The notes under the pieces: model-generated
What the model was told of the DNA's origin: nothing
Databases searched by the model: none
The model's input: the letters and a program-made list of their open reading frames with translations, nothing else
Position numbers and translations under genes: made by a program
Shown: piece by piece, positions 1-8,409 of the stretch
Layout of the letters: each line of letters begins with the position of its first letter
How positions within the stretch are numbered: the first letter of the stretch is position 1
Source: Flavobacteriia bacterium
GTDB taxonomy: Bacteria; Bacteroidota; Bacteroidia; Flavobacteriales; Schleiferiaceae
Assembly: GCA_013373425.1 (NCBI GenBank)
Contig: JABXHW010000038.1
Location: 1 to 64,000 of the forward strand
Length of the DNA stretch: 64,000 nucleotides
Reading direction: 5' to 3'

Positions 1-1
1 C

Positions 2-775
2 AACAATCGCATTCTCAAGGCGTTGGTAGAGAATGCTGGCCTTCAGCGCAAGTTCGAAGACCACCGAGTGCATTGGGGCGAGAATAGAGATATCCTTCAA
101 GGCATCTTCAATAATTTCAGAGAGAGTGAAACTTACGAACGCTACATGAACAGTGGCAGCGATTCGTTGAAAGAGGACAAGCAACTCCTCAAGATTTTCT
201 ACGCTGAGTTTATCACCCAAAACGAAACCTTGCATCAGTTATATGAGGATATCTCCATGCACTGGGCCGATGATTTGGATGCAGCTCAAATGTTCGTGGT
301 AAAGACCTTTAAGTCGTTCCAAGATGTAGAAGGGGCGGTATATTCGAAGCTATCGAAGGAAATGCCTGAGGATGTACAGAATGCGAGTCAACTTCCTGAT
401 GGCTACGACTTAGCCACTGCGAAAATCATCGTAGATCTCTATAAAGATGAGGATGATGCAGATTTCGGTGAGAAGTTGTTGCGCTACACAGTTAGCGACA
501 ACAAGGAGAATGAAGAACTCATTTCGTCTAAAACGCGCAACTGGGATACAGATCGAATTGCTGCTGTCGACATCCTATTGATGAAAATGGCCATCGCTGA
601 ACTAACTCATTTCGACCAAATTCCTGTCAAGGTAACCTTGAACGAATACATCGATTTAAGTAAGGAATACAGCACTCCTAAGTCTGGACAGTTCATCAAC
701 GGTATTCTCGATAAGTTGGTAGCCCAGCTGAAAGAAGAGAAGAAGATCGTCAAAGTTGGTCGTGGACTGATGTAG
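2..775 (+). CDS. nusB: Transcription antitermination factor NusB (5'-truncated)
   Basis: NusB binds boxA RNA together with ribosomal protein S10 and promotes processive rRNA transcription. The frame is open to the left window edge, so the N-terminus is missing and the ATG at base 23 is internal. The 257 visible residues fit the long Bacteroidota form (about 300 aa). The helical core is recognisable near the C-terminus: 'DRIAAVDILLMKMAIAE', 'PVKVTLNEYIDLSKEYS' and 'FINGILDKL'. It heads a same-strand run with DUF1573, yajC, YbbR and coaE, a neighbourhood I know from other Flavobacteriia. Nothing looks damaged apart from the window cut. Confidence 0.93.
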   Translation, partial: NNRILKALVENAGLQRKFEDHRVHWGENRDILQGIFNNFRESETYERYMNSGSDSLKEDKQLLKIFYAEFITQNETLHQLYEDISMHWADDLDAAQMFVVKTFKSFQDVEGAVYSKLSKEMPEDVQNASQLPDGYDLATAKIIVDLYKDEDDADFGEKLLRYTVSDNKENEELISSKTRNWDTDRIAAVDILLMKMAIAELTHFDQIPVKVTLNEYIDLSKEYSTPKSGQFINGILDKLVAQLKEEKKIVKVGRGLM

Positions 776-812
776 ACGTATATTTGATGTCAGAACAATA
801 AAACTCGAAATA

Positions 813-1301
813 ATGAAATATAGAATTGCTACAATCGCTGTCGCTTCCGTGTTTGCACTTGCATCTTGTGATAATGCGACGTCGAGAATTGAAAGCGGTG
901 ACGACAACACTGCAGCAGTAAATTACAACGTAAATGGTCAGCAAAATGCCAACGAAGGTGTTTCTGCTGGTGACGTTGCTTCTGAAGGTTCTGCTCGCTT
1001 TGAATTCAACGAAACGGAGCACAACTTCGGTGATGTAGTGGAAGGAAAGACTGTAAGCACAGTATTTACATTCACTAACACAGGTGATGCGCCGTTGATT
1101 ATTTCAAACGCAGCGGGTAGCTGTGGATGTACGGTTCCAGAATGGCCAAGAAGACCAATCGCTCCAGGTGAATCTGGTGAGATGAAGGTGAGCTTCAGCA
1201 GTGCAAACAAATCTGGCGACCAGCAGAAAACCGTTACGATTACCGCGAACACAGTTCCACAAACGACTGTGCTTAAGATTCGCGCTAACGTTATTCGTTA
1301 A
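813..1301 (+). CDS. DUF1573 lipoprotein
   Basis: This is a 162-aa exported protein of the DUF1573 family, whose function is unknown. A signal peptide ends in the lipobox 'ALASC' with the lipidated Cys near residue 19, so it should be a lipoprotein. A low-complexity Asn/Gly/Ala linker runs to about residue 60. The DUF1573 domain fills the rest, an Ig-like beta fold with the hallmark 'GSCGCTVPEWPRRPIAPGE' and a closing 'VTITANTVPQTTVLKIRANV'. It lies 37 nt after nusB and 19 nt before yajC, which suggests co-transcription. The family call is firm; the role is open. Confidence 0.9.
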   Translation: MKYRIATIAVASVFALASCDNATSRIESGDDNTAAVNYNVNGQQNANEGVSAGDVASEGSARFEFNETEHNFGDVVEGKTVSTVFTFTNTGDAPLIISNAAGSCGCTVPEWPRRPIAPGESGEMKVSFSSANKSGDQQKTVTITANTVPQTTVLKIRANVIR

Positions 1302-1320
1302 TTAGACTACAAAATTCGGA

Positions 1321-1638
1321 ATGAATTCAATTTTTTTACAAGCGGCTGAAGGAGCAGATTACGGTACCCTCATTATGATGGGTGTAATCATCGTAATCAT
1401 GTACTTGTTTTTCCTTCGCCCACAGGCCAAGCGCCAAAGAGAAGAAACCAAGTTTAGAAATGATGTTGTGAAAGGCGCCAAAGTGGTTACCACTTCAGGC
1501 ATTCACGGAAAGATTTCTGAAGTAGGTGACACTTATGTGATCCTCGAACTCGACGGCGGCCGCATCAAACTAGAGAAATCTGCTATCTCAAAAGAGCTTA
1601 GTGCACAGTACAATCCTGACGCTAAGAAGAAGAAGTAA
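1321..1638 (+). CDS. yajC: Preprotein translocase subunit YajC
   Basis: YajC is a small inner-membrane partner of SecDF in the Sec translocon. The 105-aa product has one N-terminal transmembrane helix (about residues 15-35, 'LIMMGVIIVIMYLFFLRPQ'). The family signature 'FFLRPQAKRQRE' follows directly, then a small cytosolic domain with 'VVTTSGIHGKI' and a Lys-rich tail. Length and motif order are typical. It follows the DUF1573 gene closely and is followed by a strong terminator, so it probably ends the nusB transcription unit. Confidence 0.96.
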   Translation: MNSIFLQAAEGADYGTLIMMGVIIVIMYLFFLRPQAKRQREETKFRNDVVKGAKVVTTSGIHGKISEVGDTYVILELDGGRIKLEKSAISKELSAQYNPDAKKKK

Positions 1639-1660
1639 GCATTTCTTTCAGTACGAGAAC

Positions 1661-1696
1661 AACCCCGAGAGTCTTTCGATTCTCGGGGTTTTTTCT
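1661..1696 (+). terminator. Rho-independent terminator after yajC
   Basis: AACCCCGAGA and TCTCGGGGTT form a perfect 10-bp stem around a 10-nt loop, followed by a T-run. It sits 22 nt after the yajC stop and separates the nusB-yajC unit from the YbbR-coaE unit. Confidence 0.93.
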
Positions 1697-1723
1697 TGGC
1701 TAGAACATTCGTAATTTTCAAAC

Positions 1724-2662
1724 ATGAGAAACGAGCGCAAACCATGGAAGTCGGTTCGAAGCCTTTGGCTGACGAGAGTGGGGTTTCTCATGATCGCATT
1801 TCTCCTTTGGGCCCTGATGGAACTGGGACAAGAACGCTTTGAAAGCAGGATCAGCGTTCCGGTAAAGTTGGTTCAAACTCCAGACGATCGACTTATTGTG
1901 AACCCTCCTGAATGGGTTCGCGTCCTCTCCAAAGCGGAAGGTCTTTACGCCTTCCAAGAGCGCTTTAGAGAACAATCCGAATTAGAGCTTCCGTTTGACG
2001 CATTTGAGTCGGATGGAAGAAATAGATACTATCTCACTAGCGAAAGATTCAATCGTTTGGCGAGCTCTATTATCCCTTCCAGCGTGTCTTGGAGTCTGGT
2101 TGGTGATACGCTTTGGTTAGAGACGAGCTCGTTGACCAGTAGATTGGTTCCGGTAGTGGCCAATCTGGATTTGCAGTTTGAGAACCCCTATTATGCCTTT
2201 GGTGACCCAGTTCTCAAACCCGACTCGATCTTCATTTTTGGAAAGGATGAAATTTTGGATACGCTTTCGGCTTTTCGACTCCAGCGCTACAGGCAGACTA
2301 GTGTAAACGCGTTAATCACCTATTATTCTAGCTTGGAAATGCCGGACGGTCTTACAAGTCCAACGGATGTGGTTCAAGTAGAGCAGGATGTACGTCCATT
2401 CACGGAGAAGAATATTGAGATTCGGTTGTTTTCGAATCACCCTGAAGGTCTTTGGGAGCCAAATCCACGGCAGGTAAACGTGATCTGTCGCGTTCCTATG
2501 GAGTATTATTCTCAGCTCTCAGATGTAGACTTTCGAGCGGAAGTTCGGCCTGTAGAGGGAGGGAGTGCAGTTGCACCTGTGCTTCTTACAAAGGTGCCGA
2601 GTTACGTGGAAATCATCGATTGGTCGCCTCATTACGTCGATTTAATTCAAACACAACGCTGA
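1724..2662 (+). CDS. YbbR-like domain protein
   Basis: This 312-aa protein has one N-terminal transmembrane helix (about residues 15-33, 'FLMIAFLLWALMELGQ') and a long extracytoplasmic part. That part reads as beta-rich repeats of the YbbR type ('RISVPVKLVQTPDDRLIV', 'LVPVVANLDLQFENPYYAF'). In Firmicutes, YbbR/CdaR partners the cyclase CdaA; no cyclase is visible here, so that role is not implied. It sits between yajC and coaE as in many Bacteroidota. Its TGA overlaps the coaE ATG by one base (TGATG), indicating translational coupling. The family call rests on position and general pattern more than on a strict motif. Confidence 0.75.
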   Translation: MRNERKPWKSVRSLWLTRVGFLMIAFLLWALMELGQERFESRISVPVKLVQTPDDRLIVNPPEWVRVLSKAEGLYAFQERFREQSELELPFDAFESDGRNRYYLTSERFNRLASSIIPSSVSWSLVGDTLWLETSSLTSRLVPVVANLDLQFENPYYAFGDPVLKPDSIFIFGKDEILDTLSAFRLQRYRQTSVNALITYYSSLEMPDGLTSPTDVVQVEQDVRPFTEKNIEIRLFSNHPEGLWEPNPRQVNVICRVPMEYYSQLSDVDFRAEVRPVEGGSAVAPVLLTKVPSYVEIIDWSPHYVDLIQTQR

Positions 2663-3258
2663 TGCTGAACGTCGGACTTACAGGAGGAATAGGAAGTGGG
2701 AAATCCACCGTTGCCCAGATTTTCGAAGCCTTCGGCATACCATGCTATTATGCCGATGATAGAGCGAAAGAACTCATGCGTTCTGATGAGAATTTGAAAT
2801 CCGACCTCATCGAAGAGTTTGGCGCTGATGTTTATCAAGATGGATCATTGAACAGAAGTTTACTCGCGAAAATCATTTTTGAGGATGATTCGGCAAGAGA
2901 GCGTATCAATGGATTGGTGCACCCTGCAGTGGGACGAGATTATGAGGAATGGCAAGCCAACCAGAATTCGGCGTACGTCCTGAAGGAAGCGGCTATACTC
3001 TTTGAAACCGGAGGCTACAAGGCTAGCGACTACAATATTCTTGTGACCGCTCCCGAGGAGTTGCGCTTACGCCGAGTAATGGAGCGTGATGGAGCGAAGA
3101 AAGAGGAAGTTCTCGCTCGGATGCGAGCGCAATGGAGTGACGAGAAGAAGTCAAAGCTCGCCGATTTCATTATCTTAAACGACGAGGACCATTCTTTAAT
3201 AACCCAAGTCAAGGAAATTCATGAAGCTCTTCTTATCCGAGCAAATTCGTCAAATTGA
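2662..3258 (+). CDS. coaE: Dephospho-CoA kinase
   Basis: CoaE performs the last step of coenzyme A synthesis, phosphorylating the 3'-OH of dephospho-CoA with ATP. The 198-aa product starts 'MLNVGLTGGIGSGKSTVAQ' with the Walker A motif at residues 8-16. It continues with the family motifs 'YYADDRAKELM', 'LVHPAVGRDY' and 'KEAAILFETGGYK'. The ORF track extends upstream to base 2452, but that stretch overlaps the YbbR gene in another frame. The ATG at 2662 gives the usual family length and couples to the upstream stop. Its 3' end overlaps the next gene by 38 nt. Confidence 0.96.
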   Translation: MLNVGLTGGIGSGKSTVAQIFEAFGIPCYYADDRAKELMRSDENLKSDLIEEFGADVYQDGSLNRSLLAKIIFEDDSARERINGLVHPAVGRDYEEWQANQNSAYVLKEAAILFETGGYKASDYNILVTAPEELRLRRVMERDGAKKEEVLARMRAQWSDEKKSKLADFIILNDEDHSLITQVKEIHEALLIRANSSN

Positions 3259-4705
3259 CGAAGCGACCATTCAAAATGAACCTATAGCATCCATTGACTT
3301 AGTTGAGCGTGCATCCCAGGCGTGTTCGGCGTGGATTTTAGAAAACTACGAAGGTCAGTCCTCTTTTCACATCTTCTGTGGAATGGGGAACAACGGAGCT
3401 GATGGGTTAGCCATTGCTCGTCTTTTGGCAGAATCCGACCAAGAAGTATCTGTTCACGTCATAGCACACAGAAGCAACGGATCTTCAAATTTCGATCAGA
3501 ACATCAAGCGACTAGCTGAGGTGGGGATTGACGCGAATTATGTCAATAATCCGAAAGACATGCCCACCGTGCATGAGAATAGCATTGCGATAGACGCAAT
3601 TCTTGGAATTGGTCTCGGCAAGCCCCTTCGTGGGATATTGAAAGAAGTGGTGCAGTCGTTAGGTGAGGCCTATGAGCACATTATATCTATCGACGTTCCT
3701 ACTGGCTTGCCTTCGGATCTGCTCCAAGATTTCAACAGCAAGACCGTTGTTAAAGCCGCACATACACTCACTTTTCAGTTTCCAAAGCTTTCCTTCTTAT
3801 TAGCGGAAACAGGGGAGGTGACCGGTGAAATTCATGTGCTGGACATAGGTCTTGATGGTGTTGCCATACACGATACACCGAGCAATTTTCACATCACGAC
3901 CGAATTTGAAGCAGAGACCTTCCGCCCAACACGCAAGTCGTTTTCGCACAAAGGCACCTATGGACATGCGTTCCTAGTTGCGGGCCATGAAGGAATGATG
4001 GGAGCGGCCGTGCTTGCCACTCGAGCCTGTCTGCGCAGCGGTGCAGGTTGGGTATCTACTCATGTTCCTAAATCCGGACGTGATATACTTCAAATGGCTG
4101 CCCCAGAAGCGATGGTAAGTGTGGATCATGCTAACATGTCATTTACTGGCACAATCCTTTCGGATCGCTATTCTGCCATTGGAATAGGTCCAGGTCTGGG
4201 TAGGGAGACTAAATCTCTGGAAGCCTTGAAGAAGGTCTTGTCGGAAGTGCAGGTTCCCATTGTTCTCGATGCGGATGCACTCCACTTATTGAGCCTTTCC
4301 AAAGATTGGGACTTGTTACCGCCTCAAGCTGTACTCACGCCGCATATCGGGGAATTCAAACGCATGACTGGTAAGGAGTACAGTGGAACAGCCGAAATGC
4401 TTATCGATGCCATGACATGGGCAGAAGAGAAGAAGTGCTTTCTCGTTCTGAAAGGTGCTTTCACGGCAATCTGTACTCCGAATGGCGAGGTGTATTTCAA
4501 TACATCGGGTCACCCCGGCATGGCCACTTCAGGCAGTGGAGACGTATTAACAGGATTACTCACTGGACTGTTAGCTCAGGGAATCCCCATATTAAATGCC
4601 ATTCGATTTGGGGTATGGATGCACGGATTTGCCGGCGAAGAAGCCGCTGGAATAAAAGGCGAGCATGCGATGATTGCTTCAGATATTATCGAGAATCTTC
4701 AATAA
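3221..4705 (+). CDS. nnr: Bifunctional NAD(P)HX epimerase / ADP-dependent dehydratase
   Basis: This enzyme repairs hydrated NAD(P)H (NADHX, NADPHX): an N-terminal epimerase interconverts the R and S forms, and a C-terminal ribokinase-fold dehydratase restores NAD(P)H. The 494-aa product shows the YjeF_N part (residues 1 to about 210: 'SEQIRQIDEATIQNEP', 'CGMGNNGADGLAIARLL', 'IDVPTGL'). The dehydratase part follows ('SHKGTYGHAFLVAGHEGMMG', 'IGPGLGRE', 'VLDADAL', 'LTPHIGEFKRM', 'GSGDVLTGLLTGLLAQ'). The start within the coaE 3' end is supported by the conserved N-terminal motif. Both halves look complete. Confidence 0.96.
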   Translation: MKLFLSEQIRQIDEATIQNEPIASIDLVERASQACSAWILENYEGQSSFHIFCGMGNNGADGLAIARLLAESDQEVSVHVIAHRSNGSSNFDQNIKRLAEVGIDANYVNNPKDMPTVHENSIAIDAILGIGLGKPLRGILKEVVQSLGEAYEHIISIDVPTGLPSDLLQDFNSKTVVKAAHTLTFQFPKLSFLLAETGEVTGEIHVLDIGLDGVAIHDTPSNFHITTEFEAETFRPTRKSFSHKGTYGHAFLVAGHEGMMGAAVLATRACLRSGAGWVSTHVPKSGRDILQMAAPEAMVSVDHANMSFTGTILSDRYSAIGIGPGLGRETKSLEALKKVLSEVQVPIVLDADALHLLSLSKDWDLLPPQAVLTPHIGEFKRMTGKEYSGTAEMLIDAMTWAEEKKCFLVLKGAFTAICTPNGEVYFNTSGHPGMATSGSGDVLTGLLTGLLAQGIPILNAIRFGVWMHGFAGEEAAGIKGEHAMIASDIIENLQ

Positions 4706-4730
4706 AAAAGGAGGACACGAGGCCCTCCTT
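4701..4730 (-). terminator. Terminator of the MBL/rhodanese gene
   Basis: AAGGAGG and CCTCCTT form a 7-bp stem with a 9-nt loop. Read on the minus strand it is followed by TTTTTT, so it best serves the leftward MBL gene ending at 4755. It directly abuts the stop of the rightward nnr gene and may act weakly in that direction too. Confidence 0.75.
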
Positions 4731-4754
4731 CATCAACAACTAACTGTAACACAC

Positions 4755-6164
4755 TTAGGCGTTTGAAGCACAGCTCATGTCTGCGCTCAGAGCTACGCCT
4801 TCAAGCTCTTGTATGGCTTTAAAGCCACCTTCAACGTTAGTGAGGTTCTTGTGACCTTCGCCTTCTAAGATGGAAAGGGCAATCACAGAACGGTATCCTC
4901 CAGCACAGTGTACAAATGCCGGGGTTTCTTTATCGAGGTCTCCCTTGGTTTCCAAAATGTCATCCAATGGGAAGAGTTTAGCATCTTCAACGTGGCGTGC
5001 ATTGAATTCACCGGGCTTTCTCACGTCAATTACATTGCGCTCTCCGGCGGAGAATCGTGCATCGAATTCCGAAGGTGAGATAGATGGAATGCTCATTACT
5101 TCTTCCCCAGCTGCTTGCCAGGTTTCAAACCCACCTTTAAGGTAACCTACTGAATTGTCGTAGCCTACACGAGCTAAGCGCTTTACAATTTCATTCTCGC
5201 GTCCATCATCGGCAATGAATGCGATTGGTCTGCGAATGTCGGTAATCAATGCCCCAACCCACATGGCAAAGTTGCCATCAATTCCAATAAACAAGCTACC
5301 TGGAACGTGTCCATCGGTATATGCTTTTGGCTTGCGGGTATCCAAAATCAAGGCGCCATTTGCCACATGAGATTTGAATTCATCGAGGCTCAAGCCCTTC
5401 ATTCCTTTCTCCATCACCTCATCGATAGAAGAGTAGCCAAACTTGTTCATTTTAGCATTCTCTGGGAAATATTGAGGTGGTGGTGCCAATCCTTCAGTTA
5501 ATTCTTTTACGAACTCTTCTTTCGACATGTCTGCTCTCAAAGCATAATTCGTGCGCTTCTGATTCCCAAGAATATCAACGGTATCACTTGAAAGATTCTT
5601 TCCACAAGACGATCCAGCTCCGTGCCCAGGATAAACAGTGATGCTATCTGGCAAAGTCATGATCTTATTGCGAAGGGAATCGAAAAGGTATCCTGCAAGA
5701 TCTTCTTGAGTTACATCCGACTTGATTGCGAGGTCTGGACGACCCACATCACCAAGGAACAATGTATCTCCTGTGAAGATGGCTCTTTCTTCGTCGTTTT
5801 CATCGAGAAGCAGGTAGGTAGAAGACTCCATAGTGTGTCCTGGAGTGTGAAGTACCTTGATTTTAATATCACCAATGTTGAAGATTTGATTGTCTTCAGC
5901 TTCAATGGCCTCAAAGGATGGTCCGGCAAGCGGTCCGTATACGATAGTTGCTCCAGTCTTTTTTGCAAGGTCGAGGTGACCAGAAACGAAATCGGCGTGG
6001 TAGTGTGTTTCGAAGATGTATTTGAGCTTCACGCCATCGCGCTCCAATCGCTCCAAGTATGGCTCTGACTCACGGAGTGGGTCAATCACCGCTGCTTCAC
6101 CGTTTGAAGTGATGTAATAAGCAGCTTCTGCAAGACAATTGGTGTATATCTGTTCTACGTTCAT
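4755..6164 (-). CDS. ETHE1-like MBL hydrolase with two rhodanese domains
   Basis: Likely a persulfide dioxygenase/sulfurtransferase of the ETHE1-BlhA type, oxidising glutathione or protein persulfides. The metallo-beta-lactamase part fills about residues 1-250: 'THYHADFVSGHLDLAKK', 'HTPGHTMESSTYLL', 'FTGDTLFLGDVGRPDL', 'VYPGHGAGSSCGK'. Two rhodanese domains follow. In the first, the active-site loop reads 'FIADDGREN' with no Cys. The second has 'FVHCAGGYRS' with the catalytic Cys. The start at 6164 (MNVEQIYTNCLAEAAYYI) is preferred over the track's TTTTGT-rich extension at 6194. It lies 66 nt after the Crp/Fnr gene, behind a palindromic operator. The family call is firm; the substrate is inferred. 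Confidence 0.9.
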   Translation of the reverse strand: MNVEQIYTNCLAEAAYYITSNGEAAVIDPLRESEPYLERLERDGVKLKYIFETHYHADFVSGHLDLAKKTGATIVYGPLAGPSFEAIEAEDNQIFNIGDIKIKVLHTPGHTMESSTYLLLDENDEERAIFTGDTLFLGDVGRPDLAIKSDVTQEDLAGYLFDSLRNKIMTLPDSITVYPGHGAGSSCGKNLSSDTVDILGNQKRTNYALRADMSKEEFVKELTEGLAPPPQYFPENAKMNKFGYSSIDEVMEKGMKGLSLDEFKSHVANGALILDTRKPKAYTDGHVPGSLFIGIDGNFAMWVGALITDIRRPIAFIADDGRENEIVKRLARVGYDNSVGYLKGGFETWQAAGEEVMSIPSISPSEFDARFSAGERNVIDVRKPGEFNARHVEDAKLFPLDDILETKGDLDKETPAFVHCAGGYRSVIALSILEGEGHKNLTNVEGGFKAIQELEGVALSADMSCASNA

Positions 6165-6219
6165 AGTGTAGTTTTTTGTTTTATTCTGATGCAAAGATGA
6201 AAAGGATAGTACAGATGAA

Positions 6220-6235
6220 CGTGACTCATATCACG
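6220..6235 (-). promoter_or_regulatory. Candidate Crp/Fnr-type operator
   Basis: CGTGA-CTCATA-TCACG is a perfect 5-bp inverted repeat with a 6-nt spacer. This is the geometry of the CRP site (TGTGA-N6-TCACA), differing in the outer base. It overlaps the regulator's stop codon and ends about 56 nt before the start of the MBL/rhodanese gene. Binding is inferred from geometry and position. Confidence 0.6.
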
Positions 6236-6887
6236 CATCCAATACCTCAACTCTATTGCGCCCCAGACGAACAACGCCATTCTTTTCAAGTTGCTTGAGG
6301 AGTCTACTAATCACTTCTCGACTCGAATGCAAGTCGTTGGCAATCTCTTGATGTGACACCTTGAGCACTGGGTCGCCACCTTGATTGTCGATTCGTTCAC
6401 TGAAATAGCGCATTAATCGTTCATCTAGCTGATGGAATGCGATGGCGTCTATGGTTTCAAGGAGTTCTTGGAATCGATCGTGATAAATTCGCATCACGAA
6501 ACCTTTCCACTCGCTGAACACTTCCATCCATTCATCTACAAATCGTGCAGGTATGGCTAAAACTTGAGTATCCTCTTCTGCCAGAGCTTCAATTTCACTC
6601 GTCGTTTGCCCCATGCAACAAGTGAGACTACTTGCACAGGTTTCACCAGCGCGCAGATAGTAGAGTAGAAGCTCTCTATCGTCATCATCTCGTCGCATAA
6701 TGCGCAAACTGCCTCTCAGCAACAACGGGATGTATTCCACAGGCATGCCTTTGTCCATTACGAGTTCACCTGCATTATAAGATCTCAACTTACCTTCTTT
6801 GAGGAGGGCTTCAATAAGCTTCTCGTCGGAAAATAGCGGGAAAGCTGAAGAGATAACGTCGCGATTGAGCTCGAGTATTCTATCCAT
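6231..6887 (-). CDS. Crp/Fnr family transcriptional regulator
   Basis: This 218-aa regulator has an N-terminal cyclic-nucleotide-binding-like beta roll (about residues 15-120, 'YNAGELVMDKGMPVEYIPLL'). A long dimerisation helix follows, then a C-terminal winged helix with 'KVSHQEIANDLHSSREVISR'. The sensor part carries Cys residues, 'CASSLTCCMGQ' near residues 82-92, which could sense redox or sulfur species; that is inference. It is transcribed toward and directly upstream of the MBL/rhodanese gene. Upstream on the minus strand, TACCTTTA resembles a -7 box. Similar regulator-sulfur gene pairs are common in Bacteroidota. Confidence 0.92.
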   Translation of the reverse strand: MDRILELNRDVISSAFPLFSDEKLIEALLKEGKLRSYNAGELVMDKGMPVEYIPLLLRGSLRIMRRDDDDRELLLYYLRAGETCASSLTCCMGQTTSEIEALAEEDTQVLAIPARFVDEWMEVFSEWKGFVMRIYHDRFQELLETIDAIAFHQLDERLMRYFSERIDNQGGDPVLKVSHQEIANDLHSSREVISRLLKQLEKNGVVRLGRNRVEVLDA

Positions 6888-7044
6888 GAAAACGTAAATG
6901 CATTAGAACATTAAAGGTACGTTATTAGATATGGAGCCGAAGTGGAAGTTACCAACAGATTTTCTATCAAACTGTTGATAGTTCGCCTTTCAATTTCTTT
7001 TGAAACGAACACGGGTTGGTTACCTTTTACCAAACGATATACAC

Positions 7045-8409
7045 ATGCCCACCAAGTCCGCCAAAAGCAAGAATAGCGATAAGAAGATCTTCGTACTCGA
7101 TACTTCTGTAATCCTCTTCGACCATAATGCCATTCTCAATTTCGACGAACACGACGTTGCCATCCCAATCACGGTTCTAGAAGAGTTAGATGAGTTTAAG
7201 AAGGGAAATGATACCAAGAATTTCGAAGCTCGAGAGTTTATACGATTCCTCGATAAAAAAGCCGGAGCCAACAAGGTCAATGAATGGATCAATCTAAACG
7301 GACCGAAACGAGGAAAGTTCAAAGTGGTGATGTCGGTATCAGGTGATAAAGTGGATGCACAAAAAGTGTTTGCTTCCCACAAAATGGACCATCGCATTCT
7401 GAATGCCGCCCTCCAATTGGAGTCAGAAGAACCTGCCCGTTCAATCATTCTAGTCACAAAGGACATCAACCTTCGTTTAAAGGCGAAAGCGCTTGGTTTA
7501 ACAGCAGAAGACTACCAAACAGGGAAGATCCAGGATATTGGCAATATCTACACAGGTAAGGAGCAGATTAGCGCTTTTCCGCAAAAGGTGATCGATAAGC
7601 TTTATGCAGATGGACACATCGAAAAAGATGTGCTCACGAAACTGACAAAGAAGCTAAAGCCAATAGATAACAAGTTCTACATTTTGAAAGGCACAAGAAG
7701 TAGTTCACTTGCATTCTTTAATGCCCACAACGAATCGCTCGAGCATATAGAGAAGAAGTCGTTTTACGGAATCAAGCCGAGGAATGCAGAGCAGACGTTC
7801 GCGCTTCATGCTATTCTAGACGACAATATCAAATTGGTGACGCTCACTGGAGTGGCAGGAACGGGAAAGACACTTCTGGCACTTGCTGGTAGTCTGGAGC
7901 AGCGACGAAACTTCAAGCAAATTTATCTCGCTCGTCCTATCGTTCCCTTGAGCAACCGTGACATTGGATACTTGCCTGGGGATGCGGAGCAAAAGGTAAA
8001 TCCTTACATGCAACCGCTTTGGGATAACCTCAAATTTATCAAGAATCAATTCTCAGAGCGCGACCGTCAGTATAAGCAGCTCGAGGACATGGTGAATACT
8101 GAGAAAATCTTGGTGACGCCTTTGGCTTACATTCGAGGACGAAGCCTTTCAAACGTGATTTTCATCGTGGATGAAGCGCAAAATTTGACGCCTCATGAGA
8201 TTAAAACGATCATCACTAGGGCAGGGGAGAATTCGAAATTCATCTTCACGGGGGATATCAATCAAATTGACACACCTTATTTGGATGAACAATCGAATGG
8301 ATTGAGCTACCTCGTTGACAAGCTTAAAGGGAAACCACTCTACGCACACATCGCGTTGGAGAAGGGCGAAAGAAGTGAGCTTGCGAACCTTGCGAACGAG
8401 CTCCTTTAA
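7045..8409 (+). CDS. phoH: PhoH family protein with PIN domain
   Basis: The 454-aa protein joins an N-terminal PIN-domain RNase module (about residues 12-150: 'KIFVLDTSVILFDHNAIL', 'VLEELDEFK', 'SIILVTKDINLRLKAKALG') to a C-terminal PhoH ATPase/helicase-like domain. The latter shows Walker A 'GVAGTGKTLLALAG', 'RPIVPLSNRDIGYLPGD' and Walker B 'FIVDEAQNLTPHEI'. This is the PhoH2 architecture, linked in other bacteria to RNA unwinding and cleavage. The ATG at 7045 is preferred over the track's TTG at 7000; TACCTTTT at 7021-7028 resembles a -7 box and would lie inside the longer form. Its stop overlaps the convergent hydrolase by 4 nt. Confidence 0.93.
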   Translation: MPTKSAKSKNSDKKIFVLDTSVILFDHNAILNFDEHDVAIPITVLEELDEFKKGNDTKNFEAREFIRFLDKKAGANKVNEWINLNGPKRGKFKVVMSVSGDKVDAQKVFASHKMDHRILNAALQLESEEPARSIILVTKDINLRLKAKALGLTAEDYQTGKIQDIGNIYTGKEQISAFPQKVIDKLYADGHIEKDVLTKLTKKLKPIDNKFYILKGTRSSSLAFFNAHNESLEHIEKKSFYGIKPRNAEQTFALHAILDDNIKLVTLTGVAGTGKTLLALAGSLEQRRNFKQIYLARPIVPLSNRDIGYLPGDAEQKVNPYMQPLWDNLKFIKNQFSERDRQYKQLEDMVNTEKILVTPLAYIRGRSLSNVIFIVDEAQNLTPHEIKTIITRAGENSKFIFTGDINQIDTPYLDEQSNGLSYLVDKLKGKPLYAHIALEKGERSELANLANELL

